A DNA stretch of 64,000 nucleotides from Euptelea pleiosperma. Its lineage: Eukaryota; Streptophyta; Magnoliopsida; Ranunculales; Eupteleaceae. The position numbers were made by a program, and so were the translations under genes. The notes under the pieces were generated by a model. It saw nothing but the letters and a program-made list of their open reading frames with translations, did not search any database and was not told the DNA's origin. The DNA lies in assembly GCA_035048495.1 (NCBI GenBank), contig CM068541.1, positions 11,601,929 through 11,665,928 on the forward strand. The letters run 5' to 3'. Shown here piece by piece: positions 1 to 11,110 of this stretch (positions within the stretch are counted from its first letter, which is position 1; every line of letters begins with the position of its first letter).

Positions 1-241
1 CACCTCTTTGTGGATTATCTGGGATCTACAGTGCTTGGTTTGGGATTTCTCTGACTGTCGGATCTCCGGTTTGAAAAATCGCCCAGGTTTTTGGCCCGAA
101 TCTGATTTTTGCCTTTTGGGGTTTTCTCCTTTTTTGGAAACCAAGGTTCCCAGGGCACTTCTACCCTAGCCGCACCTCCCAAAGTGCTCCTACGAACCCC
201 CCGAACCTTGGTTTAAGTTCTGCAGGCCTTATGTTCGTCAG

Positions 242-1113
242 TTGGTTATTTCCAGGCCTTCCGCCGCGATGAGTTTATCAGAGGTTTCATCAGTTGAGGA
301 TAGCATTCCGTCTCATGGTTCTCATGGAGACCACAACCCCCAATTATGCATCACTACGGTCAAGTTTGATGGGACCAACTATCTTGAGTGGAAGACATCA
401 GCACTCATGTACATCGGGGGACGTTGCTACAATGAGTACCTCACAGGAAAGACAATCAAGCCTCCGCCACAAACAAATCCCACTGGAAATGGGTTATGGA
501 GAACCTTACGGTGATATCTTGGCTTCTCCATTCGATGCAACCCCAGATCAGCAGGGGGTTCATGTTCTTCCTATAGCGAAAGAAATCTGGGATTCTGTTA
601 CCGAAACCTATTCACAGGTTGACAACTTTGCAAAGTCAAGCTTGGTACCTATTAGGCTTCTCTCCGAAGCAAATTAGAAGAGATAGATCTTTATCAGGAC
701 TACACCCCGGTTTGTACTGCGGATGTGAAGTCTTTCCGTGCCATGGTTGAGTAGTCCCGGATATTCCAGTTCCTTTCCGACCTTTATTCTAGCTTCGAGG
801 CTGTCCGTATTCAGATACTTGGCAGATCTCATCCCCCTACTTCATTGGCACAGGTTTATGCCAACATTCAGGGGTAGGATAATCGTCGCACTGCCATGTA
901 GCTATGTAGTGGTAGCGACACTCAGGATCGATCTGCCCTTGCCTCTGTCTCAGAAGGGTCAGAAATCCTTCCAGAAGAAGACCGGTGATGACAGGCGATG
1001 TCCCAAGTGTGATCACTGCAGCCATCTAGGCCATGTGAAGGACGCTTGTTGGGAGCTACACTGCACCCTCAACACCTCCAACCACTGGGGATATAGACTC
1101 TTTTTCTCCCAGT
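242..1113 (+). pseudogene. copia 1 gag remnant
   Basis: An open stretch from about 266 carries the copia gag N-terminus (a KFDGTNYLEWK motif near 361-391). After a shift the reading continues in other frames through the UBN2-like region. A CX2CX4HX4C zinc knuckle (C-DH-C-SHLG-H-VKDA-C) lies near 1010-1053, as expected for the nucleocapsid part of Gag, which packages element RNA. At least two frameshifts and internal stops separate the pieces, so no full Gag can be made. Confidence 0.75.
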
Positions 1114-1206
1114 GATCTTGAGCGACTTCGTCGTATGATCGCCCAGCTCAATGGGCGAGCATCCACTTCTACCTCCACCTATGCCTAGACAGGTACTGGA
1201 TTTGCT

Positions 1207-4200
1207 TTCTCCGTATCCACTGTTCCTTCTAGTCCCTCCTGGATCATCGATTCAGGGGCCTCAAATCATATGACTGGTATGTCTTCAGATTTCTCTACAG
1301 TTATTCTATTTGTTCTGGTCTTGACAAAGTTAGGATAACTGATGGCACCCTTTCCTCTGTTTCTGGGAAGGGCAATGTTCATGCCTCTTCAGCACTAACC
1401 TTGTCGTCGGTACTGCTTGTTCCTCAGTTTACAGCTAATCTTTTATCTGTCAATAGCCTTACCAAGAATCTTAATTGCAGTGTAACATTTTTTCCTTCTC
1501 ACTGTGTGTTTTAAGATCTGGAGTCGAGGCGGACGATTGGCAGTGGACGTGAGGAAGGTGGCTTGTACCTCATGGATCGCTCGGTTTCTTCTTCAGCATA
1601 TCAGTCCAGCATCAGTAGCAGTAGTCGAGTCAATAAAGACCAGTTATTGCTTTGGCATAACCGGCTTGGTCATGTACCCGTGTCAATTTTAAAGCGTGTC
1701 TTTCCTACTTTCTCTTCTCTTTGCGATGTTCCGTTCCAATGTTCCACTGTGAAACTTGTGAACTCGCAAAGCATTGTCGCACTGTTGTTCCTCTTAGTGA
1801 AAATAAAAGTACTATTCCTTTCAATCTTATGCATTCTGATGTGTGGGGTCCTGCCCCGGTGATGTCTTTATTTGGATTTCGATATTTTGTTACATTTGTT
1901 GATGATTTCAATGGTTCTACCTAGGTATATCTTATGAAGTCGAAAGATGAAGTTTCTTCCATTTTCAGACCTTCCACAAGATGGTCACCACTCAGTTCAG
2001 TACCCCACTCAAAATTCTTCGATCTGATGGGAGCCTTAAAGATTACTTTGCCTCTCATGGCATTGTACATCAAACTTCTTGTCCGTCGACTCCCCAACAA
2101 AATGGGAAAGCTGAAAGAAAAAACCGTCACATTCTCGAGGTTGAGCGTGCCCTTCGTCTTGGGATGCAAGTTCCAAAATCTTTTTGGTCTGAATCCATCC
2201 TTCTGGTTGCGTATCTCATCAATCGCATGCCCTCTCGCATTCTTGGCTTTCAGACCCCTTTGTCTGTCCTGCTTTCTGATAGTCCAGCCTTCATTGTTCC
2301 TCCCAAAGTCTTTGGGTGTGTTTACTATGTGCATGTTCATCGTCACTCTCGTGACAAACTTGATGAACGAGCCTTGAGATGTATTTTTCCGGGTACCATT
2401 CCACTCAAAAGGGATACAAATGCTATCATCCGGGTTCGCGTCGACGTTTCACATCTCTGGACATCATCTTTGCTGAGCACGTTCCATTATTTGGCAGTAG
2501 GGTCTCTCTTCAGGGGGAGTGATATTGTGAGCGAGAGCCCTGTCCCCATGCCAGTTCTTGTACCCATCTCCACCCTTATGCCTATGGTCGAATCTGTGTC
2601 TACTATTGACAATGGCACTTCTACTACTATAGCTGCGGATATGCGAGTTTATGTCAGATCCAGGAAGAAAGGACAAGTCACTGATTCTGTGCCTGCCAGT
2701 CTACCCTCGGATCCAGATCCAGGTATTGTTTCTACCCCTGCTTTAGTTCATGAGTCCTCAAAGACTCCTACTCCAGAGGATAATCTACACATTGCACTTC
2801 GTAAGGGTGTGCGCGCTTGCACCGAGCACCCTATCTCTCACTTCGTTTCTTACCAGTCATTGTCTCCATCTTATCAGACATTTGTTAGCACTGTTTCATC
2901 TGTTTTCTTGCCATCTACTATTGCAGATGCACTCTATCACCCAAAGTGGAAAGAGGCTATGATAGACGAAATGCAGGCTCTTGAAAAAAACAAGACATGG
3001 GATCTTGTTTCTTTACCTAGGAGGAAGAAACCAGTGGGGTGTAAGTGGGTTTTCACCGTGAAGCACAAGGCAAGTAGTTTCATTGATAGGTATAAAGCTC
3101 GGCTAGTTGCCAAGGGGTTCACCCAAACCTATGGGATAGATTACCAGGAGACATTTGCATTTGTAGCCAAGATGAACTCAATTGGGGTTCTACTGTCCTT
3201 GGCTGCGAATAGGTCATGACCTTTACATCAGCTGGATGTAAAGAACGCCTTTCTACATGAGGACCTAACAGAGGAAGTTTACATAAAAGTGCCACTAGGG
3301 TTAAAGCTTGCTGGAAGTGAAGACAGGGTGTGCAGACTGAAGAAAGCTTTATATGGGTTGAAACAATCTCCTCGAGCTTGGTTTGAACGGTTCGGCAGTG
3401 CAATGAGAAAGGTAGGTTACACACAGAGTCAGGCAGATCACACTCTGTTTGTGAAGTATCTACAGACCAGTACTACTGCATTGATCATATATGTGGATGA
3501 CATAGTCATTACGGGGAGTGACCCGACAGAAATCACAAGGCTCAAGGCCTTCTTGTAGTCTAACTTTGAAACGAAAGATCTAGGACCATTGAGATACTTT
3601 CTAGGGATTGAGGTTGCCAGGTCAACGAGAGGCATCTTCATTTCGCAGAGAAAGTATGTCCTAGACTTACTGAGCAAGACTGGGTATTTGGGTTCGCGAC
3701 CAGCAGATACTCATATTGATCAGAACCATCAGCTGAATTCCGAGGACGGTACATTTCTAAGTGATCATGCCTTATTTCAGCGATTGGTTGACAGATTGAT
3801 ATATCTGGCTCATACACGGCCTGACATTGCTAATGCAGTAAACGTCATTAGCCGATTCATGCATTCACCTCGGTCACTACATCTTGAGGCTGCACACAGT
3901 TCTTCGGTATCTCAAGGGGTCACCAGGTCGAGGCATATTGTTTGGAATTCATGGCCACCTCAGGGTGGAAGCATACAGTGATGCAGATTAGGTAGGTGCG
4001 GTGACCGATAGATGATCCACATCAGGTTATTGTATCTTTGTTGGAGGCAACTTGGTGTCTTGGAAGAGCAAGAAACAACCAGTTGTCGCCCGATCCAGTG
4101 CAGAGGCAGAGTTCCGCTCCCTGGCACATGGAGTGTGTGAGCTCTTGTGGTTGAAGATCACGTTAGCAGAACTGGAGTCAAGGTGACAGACCCAATGAGC

Positions 4201-4443
4201 CTCTATTGCGACAACAAAGCGGCCATTAGCATTGCTCACAACCTAGTTCAGCATAACAAGACTAAACACATCGAGGTTGATAGGCACTTCATCAAGGAGA
4301 AGCTTCAACAGGGATTGATTTGTACACCCTATGTAAGAACTCAGGAGCAGGTTGCCGATATACTTACTAAGGGAGTCAACAAGTCAATCCTGAATACATT
4401 GATAGCCAAGCTGGGCATGATGGATATCTTCGCACCAGCTTGA
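1207..4443 (+). pseudogene. copia 1 pol remnant (PR-IN-RT-RNase H)
   Basis: The protease active site DSGAS is intact near 1246-1263. The integrase HHCC region (WHNRLGHV, then CETCELAKHC near 1750) and the catalytic core (DVWGP; PQQNGKAERKNRH near 2092-2130) follow. RT starts near 2930, with VGCKWVF, LVAKGFTQ, LDVKNAFLH and an intact YVDD box near 3490-3501. RNase H (SSAEAEFRSLAHG, DNKAA, ADILTK) ends in a TGA at 4441-4443. The longest unbroken piece, 1981-3219, spans late integrase and early RT. Stops and frameshifts occur near 1921, 3219, 3556, 3979 and 4014, so the polyprotein is dead. Confidence 0.87.
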
Positions 4444-4450
4444 GGGGGAG

Positions 4451-4809
4451 TGTTGGATTCTATGTACACTCACGTGGGGGTGTTCTAAGTGGGCTGCGTT
4501 CCACTACCTCACGTGGGGTTTATTCTATATTGCTTATGGGTTAAGTAATGGGCCCACCCACTTAACCCACAATCTCTATATTTCATGTTAGTGGGTTAAG
4601 TGGAGGGCCCCCACTTGACCCACACGATTTCTCCTTTACTTGTAGAAGGGGTTTCCCCTATTTATAAATATTACTTATGGGAGATTGGATATTCACTTCA
4701 ATCTCCCCATTCTCTCTCAAATCCTAATCTCTTCTTCTCTCCCAAACCTCCATTCTCTCCCTCTCTCTCTCAATCTTTAGCATATTGGTGACAACCTCAA
4801 ACAACAACA
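4451..4809 (+). repeat. copia 1 3' LTR, with polypurine tract just before it
   Basis: The purine run GAGGGGGAG at 4442-4450 directly precedes TGTTGGATTC at 4451, the usual polypurine tract/LTR junction of plant copia elements. A TATA-like TTTATAAATA sits at 4661-4670, followed by a CT-rich stretch. The end is placed at CAACA near 4809 because it mirrors the TGTTG start. Without the 5' LTR for comparison the end is uncertain by tens of bases. Confidence 0.6.
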
Positions 4810-5653
4810 GAAAGGTCCACAGACCCAGCCACCAAAAACTCAAAAATTCAAGTTGGCATCAACCAAGGTACTCCAAAAACATATTAAGAAAGGAACCCAT
4901 AATAGAAACTACAAAGAAATGGTGATCAACTATCTCTATAGCTCTATACAACACCAAGAAGACAATGAAGAAATTGTGGTCAGCCATCCCCAGAGCTGTA
5001 TACAACATTCCTTACCCGCTCAAAATCACAAACACTATCAGAAAGTTAGTTACAAGTCATAGTTTATTCTATTAACCTCCCTAGCATTTAACCCCATATC
5101 CTATAGCCTATACTAGTTATTAACCCCCAAAGCCAACTACCTAATAGAGCTTTACCTTTACTAACCTCCTTAGTTGTTTGATGCATTAAGTTTCCAGTAA
5201 ACATAATCCACCAATCCCCTCTACAATTGCCAATCAACCCGAACAATAAAAAGTCTTCTGAAACGATCCTAAACTTCAAATTGGATGTTTAAAAAACTAA
5301 CTCAAAACCCAATCCACTGATCCCCTCTATAACCATCACTGAACCCAAAAAAATCCAGCTATACAATCCTAAACGTCCAACTGAATGTAAGGAGAAAACT
5401 AACCCATCTATCTAATTTCTAGAATCAAAATTTGTTTAGAAGAAATGGGCAATCCAAGAGGTAGCCCAATCCCCTTCTTCTCTATAAATGCACAATATGG
5501 ACGACGGATGAGCAAGGAAGCATAAAGTTTATTTGAAACAGCAGATATGGAACATAGAGCCTCTAAAGAAACAAAGTAAATGAATTTGTTGTAAGAAAGT
5601 AACAAATAGATCTATGCACCACCATCCTTCCAAATCAGAAATATTTACAAATT
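4810..5653. other. spacer between copia 1 and the trihelix gene
   Basis: I see no gene in this A/T-rich stretch. Two similar sub-blocks (near 5200-5280 and 5300-5390: ATCC(A)CT..CCCCTCTA, then CCTAAAC) suggest a small local duplication. If the trihelix gene has a short last exon, its intron and 3' UTR would lie here; none could be identified. Confidence 0.4.
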
Positions 5654-6517
5654 TTATCTTAAGGCGAAAGAACAGATCAGAAGATTAAAGAATCTCTCAC
5701 CAGCTGCGGCGGCTCTCCTCGCACGCTTGATCTTCTCAAGCTGGACCTGCGTATCCATAAAAAGCTGCATCCTCTGAAACTCCAGAGTCTTCATAAAATC
5801 CATCCTCTGCTTCTCCAATTCAATCATCTGCAGCTGCTTCTCCCCCTCCACCCTCTCATAAATCTCTCCAAATCTCACGATTGCCTGCGCCAGCTCCCGA
5901 AACCCATCCACCTCCGCATCTCGACGCCGGCTCTCAGTGCTCGACCTCGACGATCCAGAATCCGCTGCCGCTGCAGCAGCAACCATTGAATAATTTCTCC
6001 GAAAGAATGAATCATCAACGCCAATGGACGATGCAGGGCGCTTCTCCTTCGCCGATCGTACGCCAACCGGCACCGCCGAAGCGTGTGGAAGCGAAGGCGG
6101 CGGTTTCCGATAGGGCAAAGGAAGGGCGAGCGGTGGCGAGGGTTTCTTCGACGGCACAGAAGAACCAATTAGGGCATCGAGACGGGAATAAAAGGGCCAT
6201 TTACTGGTTAGGGTTCCGTCCGAAGCCGAAACCCTAGCTTTCTCTAACTTGTATTTCTTCTTTAAAGTGTCGATCCGGTTCTTGCACTGAACATCGGTGC
6301 GACGAGCCTTCTTAACGGCGCCGTGACGAGCGTTAACGGCGTCTGCAACTTCTTGCCAGTGTTTCTGACGGAGGTTGCCGCGGTTGAGCTCAAGGTGACG
6401 GTCGCCCCAGGCCTCGATAAGGGTGTAGGTAGCGTCCTCGCTCCAGCAGTCCTCACGAATGGGTAACGGAGTGTGTGACGGACGTCCAGTTGCCGTTGGA
6501 TTTTCCGTTCCGTCCAT
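5654..6517 (-). CDS. trihelix (Myb/SANT-like) transcription factor, ASIL-type; first or only exon
   Basis: The 287-residue reading has an N-terminal trihelix domain at about residues 22-110, with the three spaced tryptophans (W25, W37, W54), then CKNRIDTLKKKYKLEK. A Ser/Pro-rich linker follows, then a C-terminal helix (about 215-270; GEKQLQMIELEKQRMDFMK, EKIKRARR) typical of the SIP1/ASIL clade. Such proteins are nuclear and bind GT-type promoter elements. The ATG at 6517 is the first in frame and precedes the domain. ASIL-type C-termini usually continue a few residues past RARR-AAA. Here CTG|GTGAGAG at 5701/5700 looks like a splice donor, so the last 16 or so residues may be intron read-through and a short final exon may lie at lower coordinates. 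Confidence 0.85.
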   Translation of the reverse strand: MDGTENPTATGRPSHTPLPIREDCWSEDATYTLIEAWGDRHLELNRGNLRQKHWQEVADAVNARHGAVKKARRTDVQCKNRIDTLKKKYKLEKARVSASDGTLTSKWPFYSRLDALIGSSVPSKKPSPPLALPLPYRKPPPSLPHASAVPVGVRSAKEKRPASSIGVDDSFFRRNYSMVAAAAAADSGSSRSSTESRRRDAEVDGFRELAQAIVRFGEIYERVEGEKQLQMIELEKQRMDFMKTLEFQRMQLFMDTQVQLEKIKRARRAAAAGERFFNLLICSFALR

Positions 6518-6535
6518 CGTCGTCGTCGTCGTCGT
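6518..6535. repeat. (CGT)6 microsatellite abutting the trihelix start codon
   Basis: Six CGT units lie immediately next to the minus-strand ATG (ACG repeats in the leader). Being in the 5' UTR right at the start codon, length changes here would not alter the protein but could affect translation. Confidence 0.85.
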
Positions 6536-7240
6536 CTCTGTATTGGTTCTTCTTCGTTTTCTTGTTTGATATTTTTGTGGTTAGGTGTTGAAAAGAGACG
6601 CGTCGGGGCAGGGGAGTTGTAAGGTAGCGGCGATGCGCCGGCTGTCGACAGGCGCGTGAGCCGCATGTGTAGTTGGTACGGTCAGGTCGCCGGGCGAAGG
6701 CGCGTGCGCCGACGTTCGCGCGGGTTGTTGCGTCACGCTCGGCTCCGATCGGATCGGCTCGGCTTGATTACCCTTCATGACCTTTTTTATTTTTTTCAGT
6801 TTTTGTTTCGTTTGACCGACGGGAAGGGAAAGAAAGGGCGGAGAAGGTCCGGTTCTCCTGTAGCGTGGGTCTTGTGTGGGGTTAACTGGTCCGAAAGGAC
6901 GAAAGTATCCTTCAATTCACGGGAATCTCGGGAGGGCATTTTGGGGAATATAAGTTTTAGGGGAACTTGACTTGGCTCGTTTGTTACGCTGTCGGTTAGT
7001 AATGTCGCTCTCTCTCTCTCTCTCTCACACTGCCGTGCTTAATGTGGACCGTTGGTTGGTTCGTCGTGAACCGAAGTACGAGTCTCGAGACTTTCGTCAG
7101 GCTGACCGTGGAACCACTCCTAGCGTGTGCGATTCCTTTCCTCTACGGCTTTTATATTACTCTTGATTGATTTGAATTTTTTTAGAAGACGAAGTCACGA
7201 AGGAACGCTGAAATGAAGTTTTATTAAAATTAAGTCTAAG
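6536..7240 (-). promoter_or_regulatory. 5' flank of the trihelix gene
   Basis: This is the upstream side of the minus-strand trihelix gene. It is markedly GC-rich at 6590-6780, then contains a poly-T/A stretch (6781-6800) and a (CT)n run at 7009-7026. Plus-strand open frames here have no recognisable domain and look like the by-product of GC richness. No specific factor-binding site is claimed. Confidence 0.4.
7009..7026. repeat. (CT)n microsatellite
   Basis: Nine uninterrupted CT units. On the minus strand it is a GA run about 490 bp upstream of the trihelix ATG. Confidence 0.8.
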
Positions 7241-7417
7241 AGTACACTGTGGGACCCACATATGTAGGAAGGTGAAATTCGATAAATCTGGTGGGGTCCC
7301 CCGGAGATACCACTGTTATTTGATCGTAAAAGACCCTGCAGGTGTGAAACAGACCGAGTTCGGCTCTGATCTATTTATTAAATAGTCCTTATAATTAGGA
7401 CCAAGATGGGTCCATCG

Positions 7418-7700
7418 CTAAAAGAGTAAAACTTCTGTCACAAGATGCAAAACCCACAATGCGAGCCACGTGACTGACTATTACAGGGCACAGACCGTAT
7501 GGATGTTTGGCCAGTCCCTCTGGTGGACCTGCAAACCAAAAATCAGCCTGATTAGTGATTTACAACCTTTGGATCTTTGCACCCAAATAATGCTCAATAA
7601 TACTCAATTCCTACTGTTAAAATCAACCCCTGAAAATAACTTCAATCCGACACTTAGAAATCACTAATCAGGCTGATTTTTGCCATGGTCCGAAATGCTA
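7418..7700. mobile_element. foldback MITE, family A, copy 1 (right arm cut short)
   Basis: The left arm reads GAGTAAAACTT, then GAGCCACGTG, then CCGTATGGATGTTTGGCC, then AATCAGCCTGATTAGTGATTT. About 100 bases on, the inverse AAATCACTAATCAGGCTGATTTTT returns, but the outer right arm is missing. Other copies are near 13390, 18099, 23525, 24841, 27239 and 43470. No coding capacity. Confidence 0.7.
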
Positions 7701-7879
7701 ACCATGTGGCATTTGGCTGCAAGTAAATCAGGAAGCTATACGAAAGAAGCACAATCCACATAATAAAAGCTAGGGTTGGACTTGAGGGATCCCCTTTATT
7801 GAGACAGTCCTGCTCTCAGGCGACTCCCGAAACAAGTCAAAAAATAAAGAGGGGTCCTCAGAGCCTGAGCTTAAAAGGC

Positions 7880-8690
7880 AGTGGAGGTGATTTTATAAGC
7901 AAAAGCATTGTTTTATTGATAAATTAGAGTACACTTGCAATAAACTTGGGCCTCCTTTCTACATGTTTCCTCAAAGAGGCCTTCGACCAAAATACAAAAA
8001 ACTAAATAAACTCAAAAAGAGGAAAGAGTACGAGGATAGGGGGTAACAGGCCAGCCCAATCGGAAAATCGATAGTAGATGCTAAACGGATCCTCAATCTA
8101 TGAGAGGAATGTTGGCCTATCATTTCATGCTTGTCTCAAACCGCATGCAAAGTTGGCCCCCAATTTAGCACATGCATCAGCGCTAAAATTAATTTCTCAC
8201 CATGTTGCACGTACACAGTTGGATTGAGTCAAATGTGTCTCTAATAGAGTCCCATTTTGCTCTCACTTTCCAGGGAGCATTGGTGTCGTTCGAGGTTTTA
8301 ACGACTGCTTCGAAGTCCGACGTGATCAAAATATCTCTCCAGCCTTGAAGCAATGCATGTGCAGCCCCTTCAACTATGGCGTTACATTCTGCAAGAAAAT
8401 ATGTAGTGCTCCCAACGCTAGCAAGAAACACTCCCCTGACTTGCCCACTCGAATCTCTCATTACCACACCAATTCCTGCTGTACCGGGTTTCCCTCGAGA
8501 AGCTCCATCACAATTGAGCTTAATTGTGTTACCCAAAGGAAGGGTCCATATGCAAGCCTTAAAGGTTGGGGCCCTACATTGAACAAATTGGAGATGTATG
8601 TCCAGACTTGCTTGGCAAAATCACAATCAAAGAGCATGTGGAAGACAGTCTCTCCGCTAGTTTTACACAAGATGCATTGAGATGCAAGAA
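7880..8690 (-). pseudogene. LINE remnant: zf-RVT and RNase H domains of ORF2
   Basis: Read on the minus strand, 8670-8461 gives a zf-RVT piece (GETVFHMLFDCDFAKQVW). After a small shift, 8536-8189 gives an RNase H-like domain (LNCDGASRGKPG, GIGVVMRDSSG, AECNAIVEGA, SDFEAVV). This pairing is the C-terminal end of plant non-LTR retrotransposon ORF2. Upstream RT is absent, so the copy is 5' truncated. The A/T-rich 3' tail reaches to about 7880. A host RNase H gene is unlikely because of the zf-RVT fusion and frameshift. Confidence 0.75.
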
Positions 8691-8699
8691 GGAAACGTA

Positions 8700-9540
8700 A
8701 TTGTTGGAAATTTTGAGACCTGACTTAGGGTCAATTTTTTGGAAAATCCATCTTCACAGCTACCATTTTTATATTGTTCTGTAATAAGACTTCGAATCTA
8801 GTTTCCGTAAACATATGGTAGGTTTTCTAACTCTACGAACTGAATTCTCAAGAAATTATACAAGGACCAAAGGTCCTGAGGAATTTCGAAAATCTAGATT
8901 TAAAAATATGTAGAAATAAATGTTTTTAACTAACCAAGACCTAGTTTCTAGACTTTTCACCAATTTTACAAGATAGGTCCTTCAATTAGAATTCTACATT
9001 GGGGTTGTGCATTCGAAATGGAGGTCAAGTCTAGGAGTTATGGCTTCCATAGCGGACGATGGTCATTTTCACTTCATTATTTTAGGATAAACTTTCGGCT
9101 TGTTTTTAAAATTTAAATGTAACAAACCTAATGATTTTTCTTTTTGCGCTTTCACAAAAGTATCTTAAAATTTTATATATTAATTAATAAAAAAGTATAA
9201 ACAAATTTTTTAGAATACTTTATTTTTGACTTAACTGTCATCGTTCATTGAATTTTGGACGGATTTCTAATTTTGGAAATGGATGTTAAAAAGTAAATAT
9301 GGATATTTTTCTTATAGCACTCACAAAAAAGTCTATAAAAGGTTTATATTCATTTTTAACAATTTTAAAACAACTTTTTGAAATATTTTATTTTCTCTTT
9401 TTCTTACCCTTGGGTCGTGGGTCGACCCATGGATCGCGAGCCAGATCAGCCCATGGAAATTGGCTCGGATCACAGGGTGCAGGTTAGGTCCTGGACCTTG
9501 GGGATTAGGGTGTGACATAGGAAGTCTTTTATGTAGTGTC
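8700..9540. other. A/T-rich spacer without recognisable gene
   Basis: Only short shadows of open frames occur. A GC-richer patch at 9410-9520 looks like a transposon end but no boundary can be fixed. Confidence 0.35.
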
Positions 9541-10590
9541 CAACAATGATTTAGAAAGTTTGTCTTCCTATCTTAGTAGGTTTGCTTTTCGTGTTAACTC
9601 AATGAGATCCTTGCTATCTCAACAAGATGCCTATATCTTCCATGAAATCAACCAAAGAAGGGGAAATTAACAAGACATCTCGAAAATTCATCATCTTCGA
9701 CTTGGAGAAAGCAGTCACATACCAAGGGAAGACGACACACATGTTCAAGCTCCGTCACACTTACATTCTTATTCCTTGAGAAAGCTTTTATGCACCACAT
9801 GATTTGTAAATATTGTAGGTGCAAAAATAAAAATTTGCATCAAAATCAGTCTTATAGTAGGCGTGAATTACAAGGTTTAACTTGGCCTTCATATCACAGA
9901 ATATCAGAACATATATTTCAAACTTTATAGGAGATTAAGGGATGTCTTTTCAGATCGCTTGGAAACGTGGAAAATAAAACATTTGCGCACACATATGATG
10001 TTTTCCTCAAGTTTGTCCAAGCATTTGTACGTGCAAATGTTTTTCATGGGCCCACCAATTTGCCCGCCAATGCGAGTAGATAAAGTCGCAACCCCCACCT
10101 CCATTGATAAACATTTGTCCACCAAATTAAGCCTTTGTGGGCAAATTTTATTTTCTCATCGTAAAATGAGAAAAGGAGGACCATATTTGTGGGCCCACAT
10201 ATTGTATCATTTGGATGAAAATTTTGAAAGTGATCCAAATGTGCATAAATATTTTCATTTGCAAATATTTATGTGCACCATCATTTGAGCATGCATCTGT
10301 TTTCCATTAGAACTTTTTTTTCTCAATTGCTAAATAGACCCTAATGATCATGACCATTCGACATTAGTGAGAACCATAAGCCCATCCACCTAATAAGGAG
10401 TGCATAGACCAACTACATAAAAAAATCATCAGCCCAACTACGAGTTCATAGGCCAACTATTTCAAACTAATATGCCCAAGAGACTATATTGGACCCACAT
10501 CATGCACCGCCGTAAGGTTTGAATTCAAAATGGAAACCATATCTATATATACAATAATGCCAATTATGTCATCTTAATATGCCTGAGAGA
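9541..10590. other. spacer with weak repeat structure
   Basis: 9955-10310 has weakly inverted ends around CATTTGC / GCAAATG and may be an old foldback element. A segment ending AGAGACTATATTGGACCCACAT occurs twice, near 10470-10503 and 10577-10609, about 107 bp apart. No gene is seen. Confidence 0.35.
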
Positions 10591-10599
10591 CTATATTGG

Positions 10600-11110
10600 A
10601 CCCACATATGAAAATTCAAAGCGCCATTAAAAATTCACTTTTTGTATGGGTTGCCTCCTTGAATAAATTCCTTACTATTGATAACTTGATTGTTAAGAAG
10701 TGGATATTGGTGGATTATTGTGTTATGTCTAAGTCTAATGAGAAGAGTACAAATCATCTTCTTGTGTATTGTGATTCTGCCAGACATGTGTGATCATTCT
10801 TTTTAGAACATGTGGGCCACTCTTGAGTATCACCAAAGTCCATTGGAACTTTGTTGGGTGGTTGGCCTCAAATTCCCTTATCATCTAAGGAAAGATTGCT
10901 TTGGAAGATGATGCCGTTCGCAGCTATTTGGAGTTTGTGGTTGGAGAGGAATAGGAAGGTTTTTACAGACAAGGAGAGTTCCTTCTAGGAAACTATCTTT
11001 AGTATTAAGGCTTTCCTATTTAGTTGGGATAGTATTTCCATAGAGATGAAAGGCGCCATTTTTAGTGACATGGTGTTTAGGTTGGATGTTGTCATGCAGG
11101 GATTTTTCTT
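10600..11110 (+). pseudogene. LINE ORF2 3' remnant (zf-RVT) on plus strand
   Basis: 10605-10793 reads as a zf-RVT fragment (SLFVWVASLNKFLTIDNL, KKWILVDYCVM, NHLLVYCDSARHV). It matches the layout of the better LINE copy at 56413-56925 (VAFFVWTAALGRITTINHL, ILVDYCYMC). Later fragments in other frames (near 10890-10960 and 10990-11100) match the same protein's end. Several frameshifts; no poly(A) tail recognised. Confidence 0.65.

Larger units (their letters stand above)
1..4809 (+). mobile_element. Ty1/copia LTR retrotransposon 1, degenerate, 5' end outside window
   Basis: Gag, protease, integrase, reverse transcriptase and RNase H remnants follow each other in the copia order on the plus strand, ending in a polypurine tract and a 3' LTR. 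The 5' LTR and primer-binding site are not in the window, so the element starts upstream of base 1. Reading frames are broken many times, so it is not autonomous. Placement in copia rather than gypsy is firm because integrase precedes RT. The exact 3' boundary near 4809 is inferred from a TGTTG/CAACA terminal pair and is the weakest part. Confidence 0.88.

Noticed and set aside
1981..3219. 412-residue open frame as a possible functional gene
   Set aside because: It is integrase C-terminus plus early RT of a broken copia element, with stops on both sides of the polyprotein.
6656..7166. Two plus-strand open frames upstream of the trihelix gene
   Set aside because: GC-rich promoter sequence and a CT microsatellite produce them; no protein family is recognisable.
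8189..8536. Host RNase H-like gene
   Set aside because: It is fused, after a frameshift, to a zf-RVT remnant, which identifies the tail of a LINE ORF2.
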